From Streptococcus sp. 29887 (lineage in GTDB: Bacteria; Bacillota; Bacilli; Lactobacillales; Streptococcaceae): a stretch of 64,000 nt of DNA. The position numbers were made by a program, and so were the translations under genes. The stretch spans positions 1,826,001 through 1,890,000 of the forward strand of contig NZ_CP118735.1 in assembly GCF_032595075.1 (NCBI RefSeq). Reading direction: 5' to 3'. This document shows, piece by piece, positions 8,983 through 18,882 of the stretch. The notes below the pieces were generated by a model. That model searched no databases. It worked only from the letters and a program-made list of their open reading frames with translations, and had not been told where the DNA came from. Every line of letters begins with the position of its first letter. The stretch's first letter is position 1.

Positions 8983-10767
8983 TTACTCTAAGTGAGCATT
9001 GACATACTTGGCAACGTTTTGATCGTGTTCCTCAATAGTTTTAGCATAGTAAACCGTACCTGTTGTAACATCTGCTACAAAGTAGAGATAATCCGTTGTA
9101 TTGGCGTTGATGACGGCTTCAATCGCTGAAACACTTGGGCTATCCACTGGCCCAGGCATTAAGCCAGCCTTCCAATAGATGTTGTAAGGTGAATCAATAT
9201 TTGTATCAATTCCAGCATCCTCTGCCAAGGTTGTTTCTTGACCTAGCTTGCCTTGGGCATAAAGAATTGCGATATTAGACTGTAAAGGCATCCCACTATT
9301 GATACGGTTGAAGAATACACTTGCAATATTACGACGGTCCTCATCCGTAGAACCTTCTTTTTCAACAAGTGAAGCCAAGGTCAGCACTTCGTTAACCGTC
9401 AAGTTTTTGCTAGCAATCGTTTCATAGTATGGCTGCAAGCGAGCATCCATGGCTGCAATCATTTGTTCAACCAACTCTTCCATGGTGGTTTCTTCTGTAT
9501 ATTCATAGACAGCTGGGAAGAGATAGCCTTCCAATTGGTACATAACGCCACTATCTGTCGCTGGTAGGCTAGCAAATAATTGTGGATAAGCAGCAACCAT
9601 ACGATTGATGAAATCTGTATTGGTCACTGTAGCCATAAAGGCTTCCGATGTAAACGGAGTCTTGTCATTCTTATCTTCTGTCTGAGTATTGTTAGTGATT
9701 GCCTGAGAAATCTGAGTCAGTGTATAACCTTCTACAATGAGAATCTTACCTGCCGGTTCCTTTTGAGCAGTTGGAGTGCCACTCTCTTGAAGCGCCTTAG
9801 CAATATCATCTACTGACATGGTCTGCTTCAAATTATAAAAACCGCTTTGGAAGTTGTTATAACTCTTAATCTTAGAATAATAGTTGAAGACAGTTGCGTT
9901 TTTAATCAACTTATTCTCAACCAAAATCTTACCAATATCAAGGGTTGTTGAACCCTCAGGGATTTCGACCTGAACAGCTTCGGTCGCCTTTGTATCAACT
10001 GGGGCCAAGCTAGATTTAATCCAAATAAAGCCGGTAATCCCTGTAATCAATACAGCCAAGACAACAATAGACATGATGACTGAAACAATTCGTTTCGCAG
10101 CCTTATCTTGTTCCTGACGGCGTTGCTTGCTTGTTTTCTGGAGTGAAGTCTTTCTAGATTGGACAGGTTGGACACTCTCTTCTTCCCCAGCCTCAGCTGT
10201 AGTTGGCAGAGCCGCAGACGCAAGAACTGATTCATCTAATGTCAGAATTTCTGTATCCCCAGTTACTGCTGATACATCTTCTGTCGGAAAATCTAGGAAA
10301 GTATCTTCCAAAGAAGTTGCTTCTTCCGTTGAGAATTGTTCCCCCTGGACGGTCCTAGTTGTTTCTTCTTTGAAATCCACCGTATTAGCGGCAACTAAGT
10401 TTCTCAGTTCTTCAAGATTACGTTCTACAGTATCTTGTGAAACGGTTGTCACAGTTTCTTCAACTTCTTCAACCAGGTTTGAAGTTACTTCCTCAACCTT
10501 TGTGTCCTCTTGCTGTTCAGTTTCTTCTACAAGATAGGAATTTGGAAAGAGAACCCCACCAATCTTCACCGTTTCATGCTTATCATCCACGGTCTGACTA
10601 TCTTGTACAAAAGTCTGAAGTTCCTCAACGACTTCTTCGTGCTTATCAAGCTCAACTTCTTCTGTTTGGGCTGCCAATCGCTTGGTCTTTAGCTCTTCGA
10701 GTTCCCGCAAAATCTGATCGCGAAAACTTGAAGACTGCGTGTTATTTTCGTTCGTATCCTTTGTCAC
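8983..10767 (-). CDS. mltG: Endolytic murein transglycosylase MltG
   Basis: Cleaves nascent glycan strands at the membrane during peripheral wall synthesis. The 594-residue protein has a long acidic cytoplasmic region (1-225), one membrane helix at about 227-250, a LysM-like region (about 265-350), and the YceG catalytic domain with LASLVEKEG at 465-472 carrying the catalytic Glu, and SVFFNRINSGMPLQS. The long cytoplasmic N-terminus is characteristic of streptococcal MltG. It sits between murC/GNAT and greA, an order conserved in streptococci. Confidence 0.93.
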   Translation of the reverse strand: MTKDTNENNTQSSSFRDQILRELEELKTKRLAAQTEEVELDKHEEVVEELQTFVQDSQTVDDKHETVKIGGVLFPNSYLVEETEQQEDTKVEEVTSNLVEEVEETVTTVSQDTVERNLEELRNLVAANTVDFKEETTRTVQGEQFSTEEATSLEDTFLDFPTEDVSAVTGDTEILTLDESVLASAALPTTAEAGEEESVQPVQSRKTSLQKTSKQRRQEQDKAAKRIVSVIMSIVVLAVLITGITGFIWIKSSLAPVDTKATEAVQVEIPEGSTTLDIGKILVENKLIKNATVFNYYSKIKSYNNFQSGFYNLKQTMSVDDIAKALQESGTPTAQKEPAGKILIVEGYTLTQISQAITNNTQTEDKNDKTPFTSEAFMATVTNTDFINRMVAAYPQLFASLPATDSGVMYQLEGYLFPAVYEYTEETTMEELVEQMIAAMDARLQPYYETIASKNLTVNEVLTLASLVEKEGSTDEDRRNIASVFFNRINSGMPLQSNIAILYAQGKLGQETTLAEDAGIDTNIDSPYNIYWKAGLMPGPVDSPSVSAIEAVINANTTDYLYFVADVTTGTVYYAKTIEEHDQNVAKYVNAHLE

Positions 10768-10841
10768 GCTATTGCTCCTTTCACACAGTTACTATACATT
10801 ATATCTCAAAGAACTAGGAAATGCAAGAAATTCCCTTTATA

Positions 10842-11324
10842 TCAAGCTTTCCAATACATGTCATACCACTCTTTTCCTCCAAACTGAGATTGGGAAGGGC
10901 CTGCATCCTCAAATTGATTGAGTTGGTAATACCTAATCAAACTCTCCTTACATGTCAAGGCAATTCCTTGATAGTTTCCTTGAACAGCTACTTCTTTTAG
11001 ACCCGCAAGCAAGAGGGTGCCTACTCCCTGTCCTTGATAACTGGGAGCTACCGACAAACTAGCAATGGTTAGATGGTAGCCTACAGGAACTACTGGTTCT
11101 TCCAGATAAAAGATATCATCTGTAACCCTATTGGCTAGCGACGGACAAGCTAGTATAAAACCTGCCAGTTCACCTTCATTTTCCATCACTAAGCAAGTTT
11201 GTGAGAAAAGCTGCACATACCTTTCCAAAACAGTTTTTGAAATCTGTTCATCTTCAGAAAAATTTGCCCTCTCAAGAGCAGCTACAGCCTCCAAATCTTC
11301 CTGCCTGATATTGCGAATTTCCAT
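10842..11324 (-). CDS. GNAT-family N-acetyltransferase
   Basis: A 160-residue single-domain acetyltransferase. The acetyl-CoA-binding motif A is ASLSVAPSYQGQGVGTLLL (about residues 87-105), with Q/RxxGxG/A as QGQGVG. The C-terminus has YYQLNQFEDAGPSQSQFGG, typical of arylalkylamine-type GNATs. The substrate is unknown. It lies between murC and mltG in the same direction with short gaps. Confidence 0.85.
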   Translation of the reverse strand: MEIRNIRQEDLEAVAALERANFSEDEQISKTVLERYVQLFSQTCLVMENEGELAGFILACPSLANRVTDDIFYLEEPVVPVGYHLTIASLSVAPSYQGQGVGTLLLAGLKEVAVQGNYQGIALTCKESLIRYYQLNQFEDAGPSQSQFGGKEWYDMYWKA

Positions 11325-11379
11325 AAGATCCCCCCATATAGCGGAAAAACAGGGGCCAGGGGCCTCCGTCTTTCTGCGT

Positions 11380-12711
11380 TTATTGAACGTTATTAGTCAA
11401 ACTAGATAGCAATCTCTCAAAGGAATACTCATAAGACTGAATATCTCCGGCACCCATAAATACATAGACTGCATTGTCGTGATTCAAGAGCGGTGAAGTA
11501 TTTTCAACTGTGACTAGACCACCTTTTTTGTTGATTTTAGCAGCCAAGTCTTCCACCTTAACCTGACCATTATCGGTTTCACGCGCAGAACCATAAATTT
11601 GCGCCAAGTAAACGGCATCTGCTCCATTCAAGGCTTCCGCAAACTCATCCAAAAGGGCGATGGTACGTGTAAAGGTATGTGGTTGGAAAATAGCCACCAA
11701 CTCCTTGCTTGGATACTTCTGACGAGCAGCATCAATCGTTGCAATGATTTCTGTTGGATGGTGGGCAAAATCGTCAATAATAACTGTATCATTGACAACC
11801 TTTTCTGTAAAGCGGCGTTTGACACCTGCAAAAGTCTTCAAGTGTTCAGCAACCAAGCTCAAATCAAAGCCAGCAATGTAAAGATTTGCAATCACTGCCG
11901 TAGCATTCATGACATTGTGTTTACCAAAGGTTGGAATTTGGAACTCTCCCAATTCTTGTTCTTTGTGACGGACCTTGAACTGTGAACCAGTCGTCGACGG
12001 CTTCAAATCATAGGCAACAAAGTCATTGTCTGGACCTGTTCCGTAGTAGTAGATTGGGGCATTGGCCGTAATACGACGCAAATGCTCATCTTCACCATAG
12101 ACAAACAGACCTTTTTTGACTTGTTTGGCATAATCGTTAAAGGCGTTAAAGACATCCTCTAGGCTGGTGAAATAATCAGGATGGTCAAAATCAATATTGG
12201 TAATGATACTGTACTCAGGATAGTAAGGAGCAAAATGGCGCTCATACTCATCTGACTCAAAGACAAAATACTGGGCATTGGCTGAACCACGACCTGTTCC
12301 ATCTCCAATCAGGAAAGAGGTGTCTGTGATATTGCGCATCACATGGGCCAAGAGTCCTGTCGTCGAAGTCTTACCGTGGGCACCTGCTACACCAAGGCTG
12401 GTAAAGCCCTTCATAAATTCACCCAAGAATTCATGATAGCGTTTGTAGCTAAAGCCCTGTGCATCGGCAAATGCAATCTCCACATTGTTATCTGGACGGA
12501 AGGCATTTCCTGCGATTAGTTCAACATCCGCCGTGATATTTTTCTCATCGAAAGGTAAAATGTCAATACCTGCTTGTTCCAAGCCACGTTGAGTGAAGTA
12601 GTATTTCTCTACATCACTTCCCTGAACCTTGTAGCCCATTTGGTGCAACATCAGTGCCAAGGCACTCATGCCTGACCCTTTAATTCCAATAAAATGATAC
12701 GTTTTTGTCAT
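11380..12711 (-). CDS. murC: UDP-N-acetylmuramate-L-alanine ligase
   Basis: Adds L-Ala to UDP-MurNAc with ATP, the first peptide step of peptidoglycan precursors. The 443-residue protein has an N-terminal UDP-binding loop ([13 protein letters not shown]), the ATP loop [15 protein letters not shown] near residue 110, [12 protein letters not shown], and [14 protein letters not shown] in the C-terminal ligase domain. It starts one base after the stop of the upstream hypothetical gene, so translational coupling is likely. Confidence 0.95.
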   Translation of the reverse strand: MTKTYHFIGIKGSGMSALALMLHQMGYKVQGSDVEKYYFTQRGLEQAGIDILPFDEKNITADVELIAGNAFRPDNNVEIAFADAQGFSYKRYHEFLGEFMKGFTSLGVAGAHGKTSTTGLLAHVMRNITDTSFLIGDGTGRGSANAQYFVFESDEYERHFAPYYPEYSIITNIDFDHPDYFTSLEDVFNAFNDYAKQVKKGLFVYGEDEHLRRITANAPIYYYGTGPDNDFVAYDLKPSTTGSQFKVRHKEQELGEFQIPTFGKHNVMNATAVIANLYIAGFDLSLVAEHLKTFAGVKRRFTEKVVNDTVIIDDFAHHPTEIIATIDAARQKYPSKELVAIFQPHTFTRTIALLDEFAEALNGADAVYLAQIYGSARETDNGQVKVEDLAAKINKKGGLVTVENTSPLLNHDNAVYVFMGAGDIQSYEYSFERLLSSLTNNVQ

Positions 12712-12712
12712 G

Positions 12713-13375
12713 TTAGTCCTCTTCTATATTTGTTAAATTTAATTCCTGGGCAACCTGACGCTCTCGGTGTTGCTGGCGCTCAGGATAATTATAGACCTGA
12801 CTTCTCTTCAAGAAGTCATACGAATTTTTCTTAATCGGTTGCTCTTGCTCCCTATCTTCTTTCTTCAAAGAATAGACAGCTGGAACGTCGGCCAAAATAT
12901 AGTCTGTCTGGCGCAGTCTGTCCGCCAACCGCGTGAGATTTCCCACTTTTTCCTCAGGACTTGGCGTGACTGGTGGCTTGACAAAAACTTTGGCTGGTGC
13001 AGGCTTATCATCTCTCAGGTAAGGCGCTGTCCGTTTCTTCTTCAAATCCTCACGGGCCTGTTCACGGGCTACTTGACCCTGAGTTTTATGAGAAGAAGGT
13101 TTGGTTTGAGCCAGGTGTTGATGACGTTCTCTACGAGAATAAGAGCTTGATTTAGCCTCAAAGAGAGGGGGCAAGAGGTCATCGTCCATCACTACACGGC
13201 CGGTCCCGCTTATCGCTTGCTGACTAGCGGATGCCCCAGCAAATTCTTTTTCTTTATACGGCCCCTTGATATTGCTAATCAAGTCACTTTCGTCATATAA
13301 ACTCATAATTGGATTTTCTCCTACTAGTACCTCATTATCAGCTACTAGCGGAAATCTTTTTTCTTGTCTAATCAT
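12713..13375 (-). CDS. Uncharacterised protein encoded between the SNF2 helicase and murC
   Basis: A 220-residue, highly charged, hydrophilic protein without a signal peptide or membrane segment. It has a basic middle ([20 protein letters not shown], about 98-117), a Pro/Lys stretch ([19 protein letters not shown]), and a C-terminal part with many Arg/Gln/Glu ([17 protein letters not shown]). It looks largely disordered. I do not recognise a domain. The ATG has AAAGGATGA upstream, and its TAA is one base before the murC ATG, which suggests co-expression with cell-wall synthesis. Confidence 0.75.
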   Translation of the reverse strand: MIRQEKRFPLVADNEVLVGENPIMSLYDESDLISNIKGPYKEKEFAGASASQQAISGTGRVVMDDDLLPPLFEAKSSSYSRRERHQHLAQTKPSSHKTQGQVAREQAREDLKKKRTAPYLRDDKPAPAKVFVKPPVTPSPEEKVGNLTRLADRLRQTDYILADVPAVYSLKKEDREQEQPIKKNSYDFLKRSQVYNYPERQQHRERQVAQELNLTNIEED

Positions 13376-13455
13376 AAGTCATCCTTTCGAACCCTTATTA
13401 TACCATACTTGGCTTAGATTTGCCTAATACCACGCTAAGACCTTGTCTAGACTAA

Positions 13456-16400
13456 CTATTCTATCCCCAAAATAGCACGAATATCTTCAACCGTCAAGTT
13501 TGCACGGCTTTCACTACCGTCAAGAACCGTTTTAACCAGATTTTTCTTATTTTCCTGAAGGGCTTGGATTTTTTCTTCAATGGTCCCTCTAGTAATCAGG
13601 CGGTAGCATTCTACTTTTTCAGTCTGTCCCATTCGGTGGGCACGACTAATAGCCTGGGCTTCCACAGCCGGGTTCCACCAGAGGTCAACAAGGATAACTG
13701 TATCCGCACCGGTCAAGTTCAGACCAACCCCTCCTGCTTTCAAGGAAATGAGAAAGGCATCCCGGCTACCCGCATTGAAGGCCTGGGTCATTTCCTGGCG
13801 TTGATTAGCAGGGGTGGAGCCTGTCAAGGTATAAGAAGTTAAACCAATTTCTTTTAATTGATCTTCAATCTGCTCCAGCATCTGTCTAAATTGGGAGAAA
13901 ATCAAGACCCTGTGCTCCCCTTCTTTCAGTTGCAGAAGCAGTTCTTTCAGGCTATTGAGCTTACCACTCTCTCCCCTGAAATCATCCATGAAGAGACTAG
14001 GTGTGTCACAAATTTGGCGCAATCGCGTAATCCCAGACAGAATTTCAATCTTGCTTCGGTTGATTTGGGCATCATCAGCGCCAGCAATTTTAGACTGCAT
14101 TTGTTGGAGCTGGGCCAGATAGATGGTTTTCTGCTCATCAGTCAATTCATTGAGTACATTGACTTCTGTCAAATCAGGCAACTCCTGCAGAACATCTTCC
14201 TTATGCCGTCTGAGGACAAAGGGCTGGATGGTCCGAGCAATCTCTTTGGCACTTAACTTGCTAAAGGCCTGTTTACTGGGCAATAAACCTGGAAGTACAA
14301 TTTGGAAAATAGACCACAATTCCGTCAAATGATTTTCGATCGGTGTACCTGAAAGAGCGAAACAATTCCCAACCTCAAATTCTCTCAGTAGCTGAGCGAT
14401 TTTGGACTGGGCATTTTTCATGACCTGAGCCTCATCTAAAATCAGGTAGTCAAACTTTTCTTGTTTGTAGAGATCAATATCCTGCCTAAAAGATGGGTAG
14501 GAAGTCACTAAAATCTGATGCCCCTGTCCAATCAAATCTACTCGCTGCTCCTTACTTCCGTGGACAACAGCTACATCCAAGTCTGGAGCAAAGCGCTGAC
14601 ATTCATCTAACCAGTTATAAATCAAACTTGAGGGAGCCAAAATCAAAATCCGGCTATCCTCGGTCATCCGACTGGATAGAAAGGCGATGGTTTGCAGGGT
14701 CTTGCCAAGTCCCATATCATCCGCCAAAATCCCACCAAAACCATAATGGTCCAACATCGACAGCCATTTAATACCAGTCTGCTGGTAATCTCTCAATTCA
14801 GTTTTTACATCCACATCAGGCAAGGGAAAGCTATCAGGCTTGGCAAGATAACCAGCCATTTCTTGAAAATCCTTAGAAAAACGAACTTGATCATAGCTAG
14901 AAAGCGACTGGGCTAATTGGTAACCTGCCAAGGCATGAACCTGCATCTGCCCACCTTTGCCATGTTTAGCTCGGAGCTGAATAAGGGTCTGACTGATTTT
15001 CCGGGTTTCCTCATCAAATACAAGGACTTTCCCGGTCGGGCTGGTGTAATGGTCCTCTTGATTGAGCAAGGCTTCAAGTGCCAGATCAATTTCAGACTGA
15101 TCAATTCCAGATAAATCGAATGAAATATCCAAAAGAGAGCCATTTCGCACAATTTCCAGCTGTGGTTTGACTTCAACCAAGAGGGACCGAAGATTTTCTG
15201 TTAGATGAACTGGTCCCATTTTTTCTAGCAAGGGCAGTTGTAGACGGAAGAAGGAATAAACTTCCTGCTGGACGAGAGCAGGTCTTTGAGCCAGGTATTT
15301 GCCCCGAAAACCAGCCAAACTGATTGCCTGAAAGACAGCTTCTAGGTGCTGAAAATGACTGGCAAATGGAAGGAGACTCAATTCTTCCTCACTTCTGACC
15401 GAGCGACCATCAAAATCTAAAACCAACTGCAAGGACAGACTGCCATTTTCCTCTTTCTCCATATGGAAATGAGGGATGAAATCGTGAATTTTAAAGCGTT
15501 TGGGTGCCTTGACCCTTCCAATCGTCTGCAAATCTAGTAAACTCAGGGCCAAACGATCCTGGTCTTGAAAATCGACCTGGACTTTTCTCAGACCAGACTC
15601 AGTAGGCACTAGATTAGAAATCTGACCAATCAGTTGCTCCTGCATCCGATTGACACTATAAATGACCCCATCAAGCAAGAGATAACGACCTTGAAGTAAA
15701 GGACGAACAGCTTTTTCATGAATAACCATCTCAATCATATGCGTATGGACTGTCACATCAAAGTGGTAAAGTCCAGTTTCCTCTGTCAAAGGCAGCACCA
15801 TCAAGGACGAATAGGAGCGCTGTTCATAGGTAAAGACAAACTCATCCAGCTGGTTCAACAAGTCAAGACCTTCTTCAAAATAGGCTTGGGGCAAACGGAA
15901 ATGCCTCCCAAAATGGATGAGAATATCCGAGTCTAAACCTACCTTCTCCGGAATCAAGGTCCAAAGAAAATCCAATAGAGCCTGACTGGCTTCATCAAAG
16001 TTTTCATAGGCTAGCTGCTCATAGTAATTTTTCCCAATTTGGTAATGCCCATTGGTCTTGAGCAAGCGCAAAAAAGCACCAATATCCCTTACAATATAAG
16101 CACGGGTATCTGGCAAACGGCTTATTTTCAAGGTCCAGTCAATCTGCCGATCATAAGGCAACAAGCTTCCCTCAACAGAGAGGCGATACTTGATGCCCAT
16201 TTCTGGTTTGGGACGCAAAATCTCATCTAAAAAGAGGCCACCAAAATAGGTCCGACGGACCGTTTCCTTGTGTTGATTTCCCTCTTCTTTCCGCTCCTGC
16301 TCCAGGTTTTTACCAGCCCCATCATTTTTTAAATAATACTCCGTGGCTGCCAAATGCTGACAATAACCCTTGCTTTGAAACAAGTGACAACTACACTGCA

Positions 16401-16548
16401 AATCACTATCCTCATCGCTGTAAACAAAACGTTCTCCAGCAATATCCAGCTCCAACTTCCCATTCTCGCTCTGAAGAACAGTCAGTTTCCCAGCCTCATA
16501 CAAATCAATTCCTTCTTGGCGAACCCGCCCCGGCATCATGCGACCCAT
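13456..16548 (-). CDS. SWIM zinc-finger SNF2-family DNA helicase/ATPase
   Basis: A 1030-residue protein. The N-terminal SWIM zinc finger (CSCHLFQSKGYCQH, about residues 52-65) is followed by a bacterial SNF2-associated domain, then the two-lobed SNF2 ATPase: Walker A DDMGLGKTLQTIA near residue 610, DEAQ in YLILDEAQVMKN, and C-terminal helicase motifs including LKAGGVGLNLTGAD and SRAHRMGQ. Bacterial SNF2 proteins of this type (RapA/HepA-like) are thought to remodel nucleic acid-protein complexes; the role in streptococci is not known. It is first in the run leading to murC. Confidence 0.9.
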   Translation of the reverse strand: MGRMMPGRVRQEGIDLYEAGKLTVLQSENGKLELDIAGERFVYSDEDSDLQCSCHLFQSKGYCQHLAATEYYLKNDGAGKNLEQERKEEGNQHKETVRRTYFGGLFLDEILRPKPEMGIKYRLSVEGSLLPYDRQIDWTLKISRLPDTRAYIVRDIGAFLRLLKTNGHYQIGKNYYEQLAYENFDEASQALLDFLWTLIPEKVGLDSDILIHFGRHFRLPQAYFEEGLDLLNQLDEFVFTYEQRSYSSLMVLPLTEETGLYHFDVTVHTHMIEMVIHEKAVRPLLQGRYLLLDGVIYSVNRMQEQLIGQISNLVPTESGLRKVQVDFQDQDRLALSLLDLQTIGRVKAPKRFKIHDFIPHFHMEKEENGSLSLQLVLDFDGRSVRSEEELSLLPFASHFQHLEAVFQAISLAGFRGKYLAQRPALVQQEVYSFFRLQLPLLEKMGPVHLTENLRSLLVEVKPQLEIVRNGSLLDISFDLSGIDQSEIDLALEALLNQEDHYTSPTGKVLVFDEETRKISQTLIQLRAKHGKGGQMQVHALAGYQLAQSLSSYDQVRFSKDFQEMAGYLAKPDSFPLPDVDVKTELRDYQQTGIKWLSMLDHYGFGGILADDMGLGKTLQTIAFLSSRMTEDSRILILAPSSLIYNWLDECQRFAPDLDVAVVHGSKEQRVDLIGQGHQILVTSYPSFRQDIDLYKQEKFDYLILDEAQVMKNAQSKIAQLLREFEVGNCFALSGTPIENHLTELWSIFQIVLPGLLPSKQAFSKLSAKEIARTIQPFVLRRHKEDVLQELPDLTEVNVLNELTDEQKTIYLAQLQQMQSKIAGADDAQINRSKIEILSGITRLRQICDTPSLFMDDFRGESGKLNSLKELLLQLKEGEHRVLIFSQFRQMLEQIEDQLKEIGLTSYTLTGSTPANQRQEMTQAFNAGSRDAFLISLKAGGVGLNLTGADTVILVDLWWNPAVEAQAISRAHRMGQTEKVECYRLITRGTIEEKIQALQENKKNLVKTVLDGSESRANLTVEDIRAILGIE

Positions 16549-16635
16549 AGCAATACCTCTTTTGACCTAGCACAATCTCTAAAATATTATCTTTTCATTA
16601 TAGCATATTTCAAGAGATAATTCCTTGCCTAGGCA

Positions 16636-16665
16636 TCAAAAAAACACCAGTCAGTCACTGATGTT
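16636..16665 (-). terminator. Terminator after the paired membrane-protein genes
   Basis: Minus strand AACATCAGT pairs with ACTGGTGTT (one mismatch, 5-nt loop) and is followed by a T run. The stem overlaps the last codons of the upstream gene. Confidence 0.7.
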
Positions 16666-16974
16666 CCTAGAAATCATTTTATAATATGTTGTCACTTGCC
16701 ACATTTTCTTCACAAAACCAAGTGTTTTTAAGAGCCAAAATAGGAGAATTGGTATGAAAAGGATTGCTAAAATGAGATTAACCCAGCCCTTTCCATCCAG
16801 AAACATTAGGAGAAATATTGTTGGTACAAAAGTAAGCAGACCGAGCATCAAGAGGTTGATTAGAAGCCCAAACCAGCCCAGCCAGTAGCGAAGTCCAAAA
16901 GGAGTATACTTTCTTTCATCGAAATCTGCCAAACCCGCCAAAAATTCAAATACTAGTTCGCCTAAAAATTCCAT
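16651..16974 (-). CDS. Small membrane protein, paralogue of its upstream neighbour
   Basis: A 107-residue protein starting MEFLGEL; the ATG at 16974 follows AGAAAGGAAG, whereas the longer frame from 17022 has no ribosome binding site. Two long hydrophobic segments (about 33-58 and 65-85) and a short N-terminal region with KYTPFGLRYWLGW. The same YxPFGxRYWLG motif occurs in the adjacent gene, so the two arose by duplication. No known domain recognised. Confidence 0.7.
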   Translation of the reverse strand: MEFLGELVFEFLAGLADFDERKYTPFGLRYWLGWFGLLINLLMLGLLTFVPTIFLLMFLDGKGWVNLILAILFIPILLFWLLKTLGFVKKMWQVTTYYKMISRNISD

Positions 16975-16975
16975 A

Positions 16976-17314
16976 CTAGACTTCCTTTCTGACCTGTCGG
17001 TAATACTTGGTTCGTCGGACAAGGGTTTTCATCGCATGTAGGGATAGGAAGCTTAGGCCAATTGCACATAACAAAAAGAAGATGAAAAGCAAAACCGTAG
17101 GCTGTTCAAATCGATGATAGACCATGGTTGAACCACCTGTAAAAGCGATAAAATAGGATGCCAAAGTCACCAAATTGAGCCAGATACAAGCCACCAGTCC
17201 CAGCCAATAACGAAAGCCGAAAGGCTTATACTGACTGTCTTCATAAAATACAAGAAAAAATGATGAAAAAGAAAGCAATATCAAAAATGAACGCCAAATC
17301 GGAATCGCTACCAT
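16976..17314 (-). CDS. Small membrane protein, paralogue of its downstream neighbour
   Basis: A 112-residue protein with three hydrophobic segments (about 8-24, 37-58, 72-94) and the motif QYKPFGFRYWLG at about 28-39. The ATG follows TTAGGAGGTAG. It ends one base before the start of its paralogue, so the pair is one transcription unit. Function unknown. Confidence 0.7.
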   Translation of the reverse strand: MVAIPIWRSFLILLSFSSFFLVFYEDSQYKPFGFRYWLGLVACIWLNLVTLASYFIAFTGGSTMVYHRFEQPTVLLFIFFLLCAIGLSFLSLHAMKTLVRRTKYYRQVRKEV

Positions 17315-17361
17315 AAGAACTACCTCCTAATCCTATTCTAGCATATTTGTAAACGTCCGCA

Positions 17362-17385
17362 AAGAAAAAAGAGGTTTGACCTCTC
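17362..17385 (-). terminator. der terminator
   Basis: Minus strand AGAGGT, loop CAA, ACCTCT, then TTTTTTCTTT, just after the der stop. Confidence 0.8.
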
Positions 17386-17389
17386 TTTC

Positions 17390-18700
17390 TTATTTCCGTT
17401 TTCGTGCAATCAGATGAATCGGTGTTCCTTCAAAGACAAAGGCCTTGCGGATTTGATTTTCCAAGAAACGCATATAGGAGAAGTGCATGAGCTCTTCTTC
17501 GTTGACAAAGACCACAAATGTCGGTGGTTTGGTCGCAACTTGTGTCGCGTAGAAAATCTTGAGACGTTTACCCTTGTCGGTCGGCGTCGGGTTGATGGCA
17601 ATGGCGTCCATAATAACATCGTTGAGCACAGCCGACGGAATACGGGTATTCTGGCTCTCACTGATAGCCTTAATCATCTCAGGCAACTTGTGCAAACGTT
17701 GCTTGGTCAAGGCCGATACAAAGATAATCGGTGCGTAAGACAAGTATTGGAACTGGTCGCGGATATCATCTTCCCATTTCTTCATGGTGTGGTTGTCTTT
17801 TTCAAGCGTGTCCCACTTGTTGACCACGATAATCATTCCCTTACCAGCTTCATGGGCAAAACCTGCGATGCGTTTGTCGTACTCGCGGATGCCTTCTTCT
17901 GCATTGATAACCATCAATATGACATCCGAGCGTTCAATGGCACGCATGGCACGCATAACAGAGTATTTCTCCGTATTTTCATAGACCTTACCAGACTTGC
18001 GCATGCCTGCGGTGTCAATCATGGTAAATTCCTGACCTTCTGAGTCTGTAAAGTGCGTATCAATGGCATCTCGAGTCGTTCCAGCAACAGGCGACGCAAT
18101 CACGCGCTCTTCACCCAAAATAGCGTTAATCAAACTGGATTTTCCAACGTTTGGACGACCAATCAAGCTGAACTTGATAATATCTGGATTTTCTTCTGCT
18201 TCTTGGACTGGCAGATTTTCAATGATAGCGTCCAAGACATCCCCTGTACCGATACCATGCACAGATGATACTGGGTAGGGATCCCCAAGACCAAGCGAAT
18301 AGAAATCGTAGATGTCATTCCGCATTTCAGGGTTATCGACCTTGTTGACAACCAAAATAACTGGTTTGTTGGTCTTATAAAGGATACGCGATACATACTC
18401 ATCGGCATCCGTCACACCTTCCTTGCCTGAAACGACAAAGACGATAACATCTGCTTCATCCATGGCAATCTCAGCTTGATGCTTGATTTGTTCCATGAAA
18501 GGTGCATCCACATCATCGATACCACCTGTATCAATCAAGGAAAACTTGCGGTTGAGCCACTCACCAGTAGCATAGATACGGTCACGGGTCACACCTTCCA
18601 CGTCTTCGACAATGGAAATCCGCTCCCCTGCAATACGGTTAAATAGGGTTGATTTTCCAACATTGGGACGTCCAACGATGGCGATAGTTGGTTGAGCCAT
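17390..18700 (-). CDS. der: Ribosome-assembly GTPase Der (EngA)
   Basis: An essential tandem-GTPase factor for 50S assembly. The 436-residue protein has two complete G domains: [12 protein letters not shown] (about 10-21) with DTGG and NKVD, and [12 protein letters not shown] (about 182-193) with DTAG and NKWD. A C-terminal KH-like domain ends RKRK. Start ATG with AGGAGGAGCC upstream. It is the last gene of the nrdR-dnaB-dnaI-nitroreductase run but is separated from the nitroreductase by a 180-bp gap filled with a dispersed repeat. Confidence 0.95.
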   Translation of the reverse strand: MAQPTIAIVGRPNVGKSTLFNRIAGERISIVEDVEGVTRDRIYATGEWLNRKFSLIDTGGIDDVDAPFMEQIKHQAEIAMDEADVIVFVVSGKEGVTDADEYVSRILYKTNKPVILVVNKVDNPEMRNDIYDFYSLGLGDPYPVSSVHGIGTGDVLDAIIENLPVQEAEENPDIIKFSLIGRPNVGKSSLINAILGEERVIASPVAGTTRDAIDTHFTDSEGQEFTMIDTAGMRKSGKVYENTEKYSVMRAMRAIERSDVILMVINAEEGIREYDKRIAGFAHEAGKGMIIVVNKWDTLEKDNHTMKKWEDDIRDQFQYLSYAPIIFVSALTKQRLHKLPEMIKAISESQNTRIPSAVLNDVIMDAIAINPTPTDKGKRLKIFYATQVATKPPTFVVFVNEEELMHFSYMRFLENQIRKAFVFEGTPIHLIARKRK

Positions 18701-18720
18701 GGCTCCTCCTCTTCTAATAT

Positions 18721-18880
18721 AGTCGTTTTCGTTTATCTTTTATTACGTCGACGCATGAGGAAACTTCGTTTCCCCATTTCCAACTTCAAATAATGTCATC
18801 ATTATTTGAACTCGCTTTGCCGTACTCCAGTACTGTCTGCAGCTCGTTGCCTAGTACTAAAAGCAAACAAAAAGACTATA
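18721..18880 (-). repeat. Dispersed intergenic repeat, copy 1 (long form)
   Basis: Read on the minus strand it begins ATAGTCTTTTTGTTTGC and contains AGTACTAGGCAACGAGCTGC, then CAGTACTGGAGTACGGCAAA, and ends near ATAAAAGATAAACGAAAACG. The same core occurs at 28956-29037 and 45517-45621. This copy has about 65 extra bases between GAGTT and CGACGTAATAAAAG, holding two small hairpins (AAATAATG/CATTATTT and GGGGAAAC/GTTTCC). Non-coding; it fills the gap between the nitroreductase and der. Confidence 0.8.
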
Positions 18881-18882
18881 AC

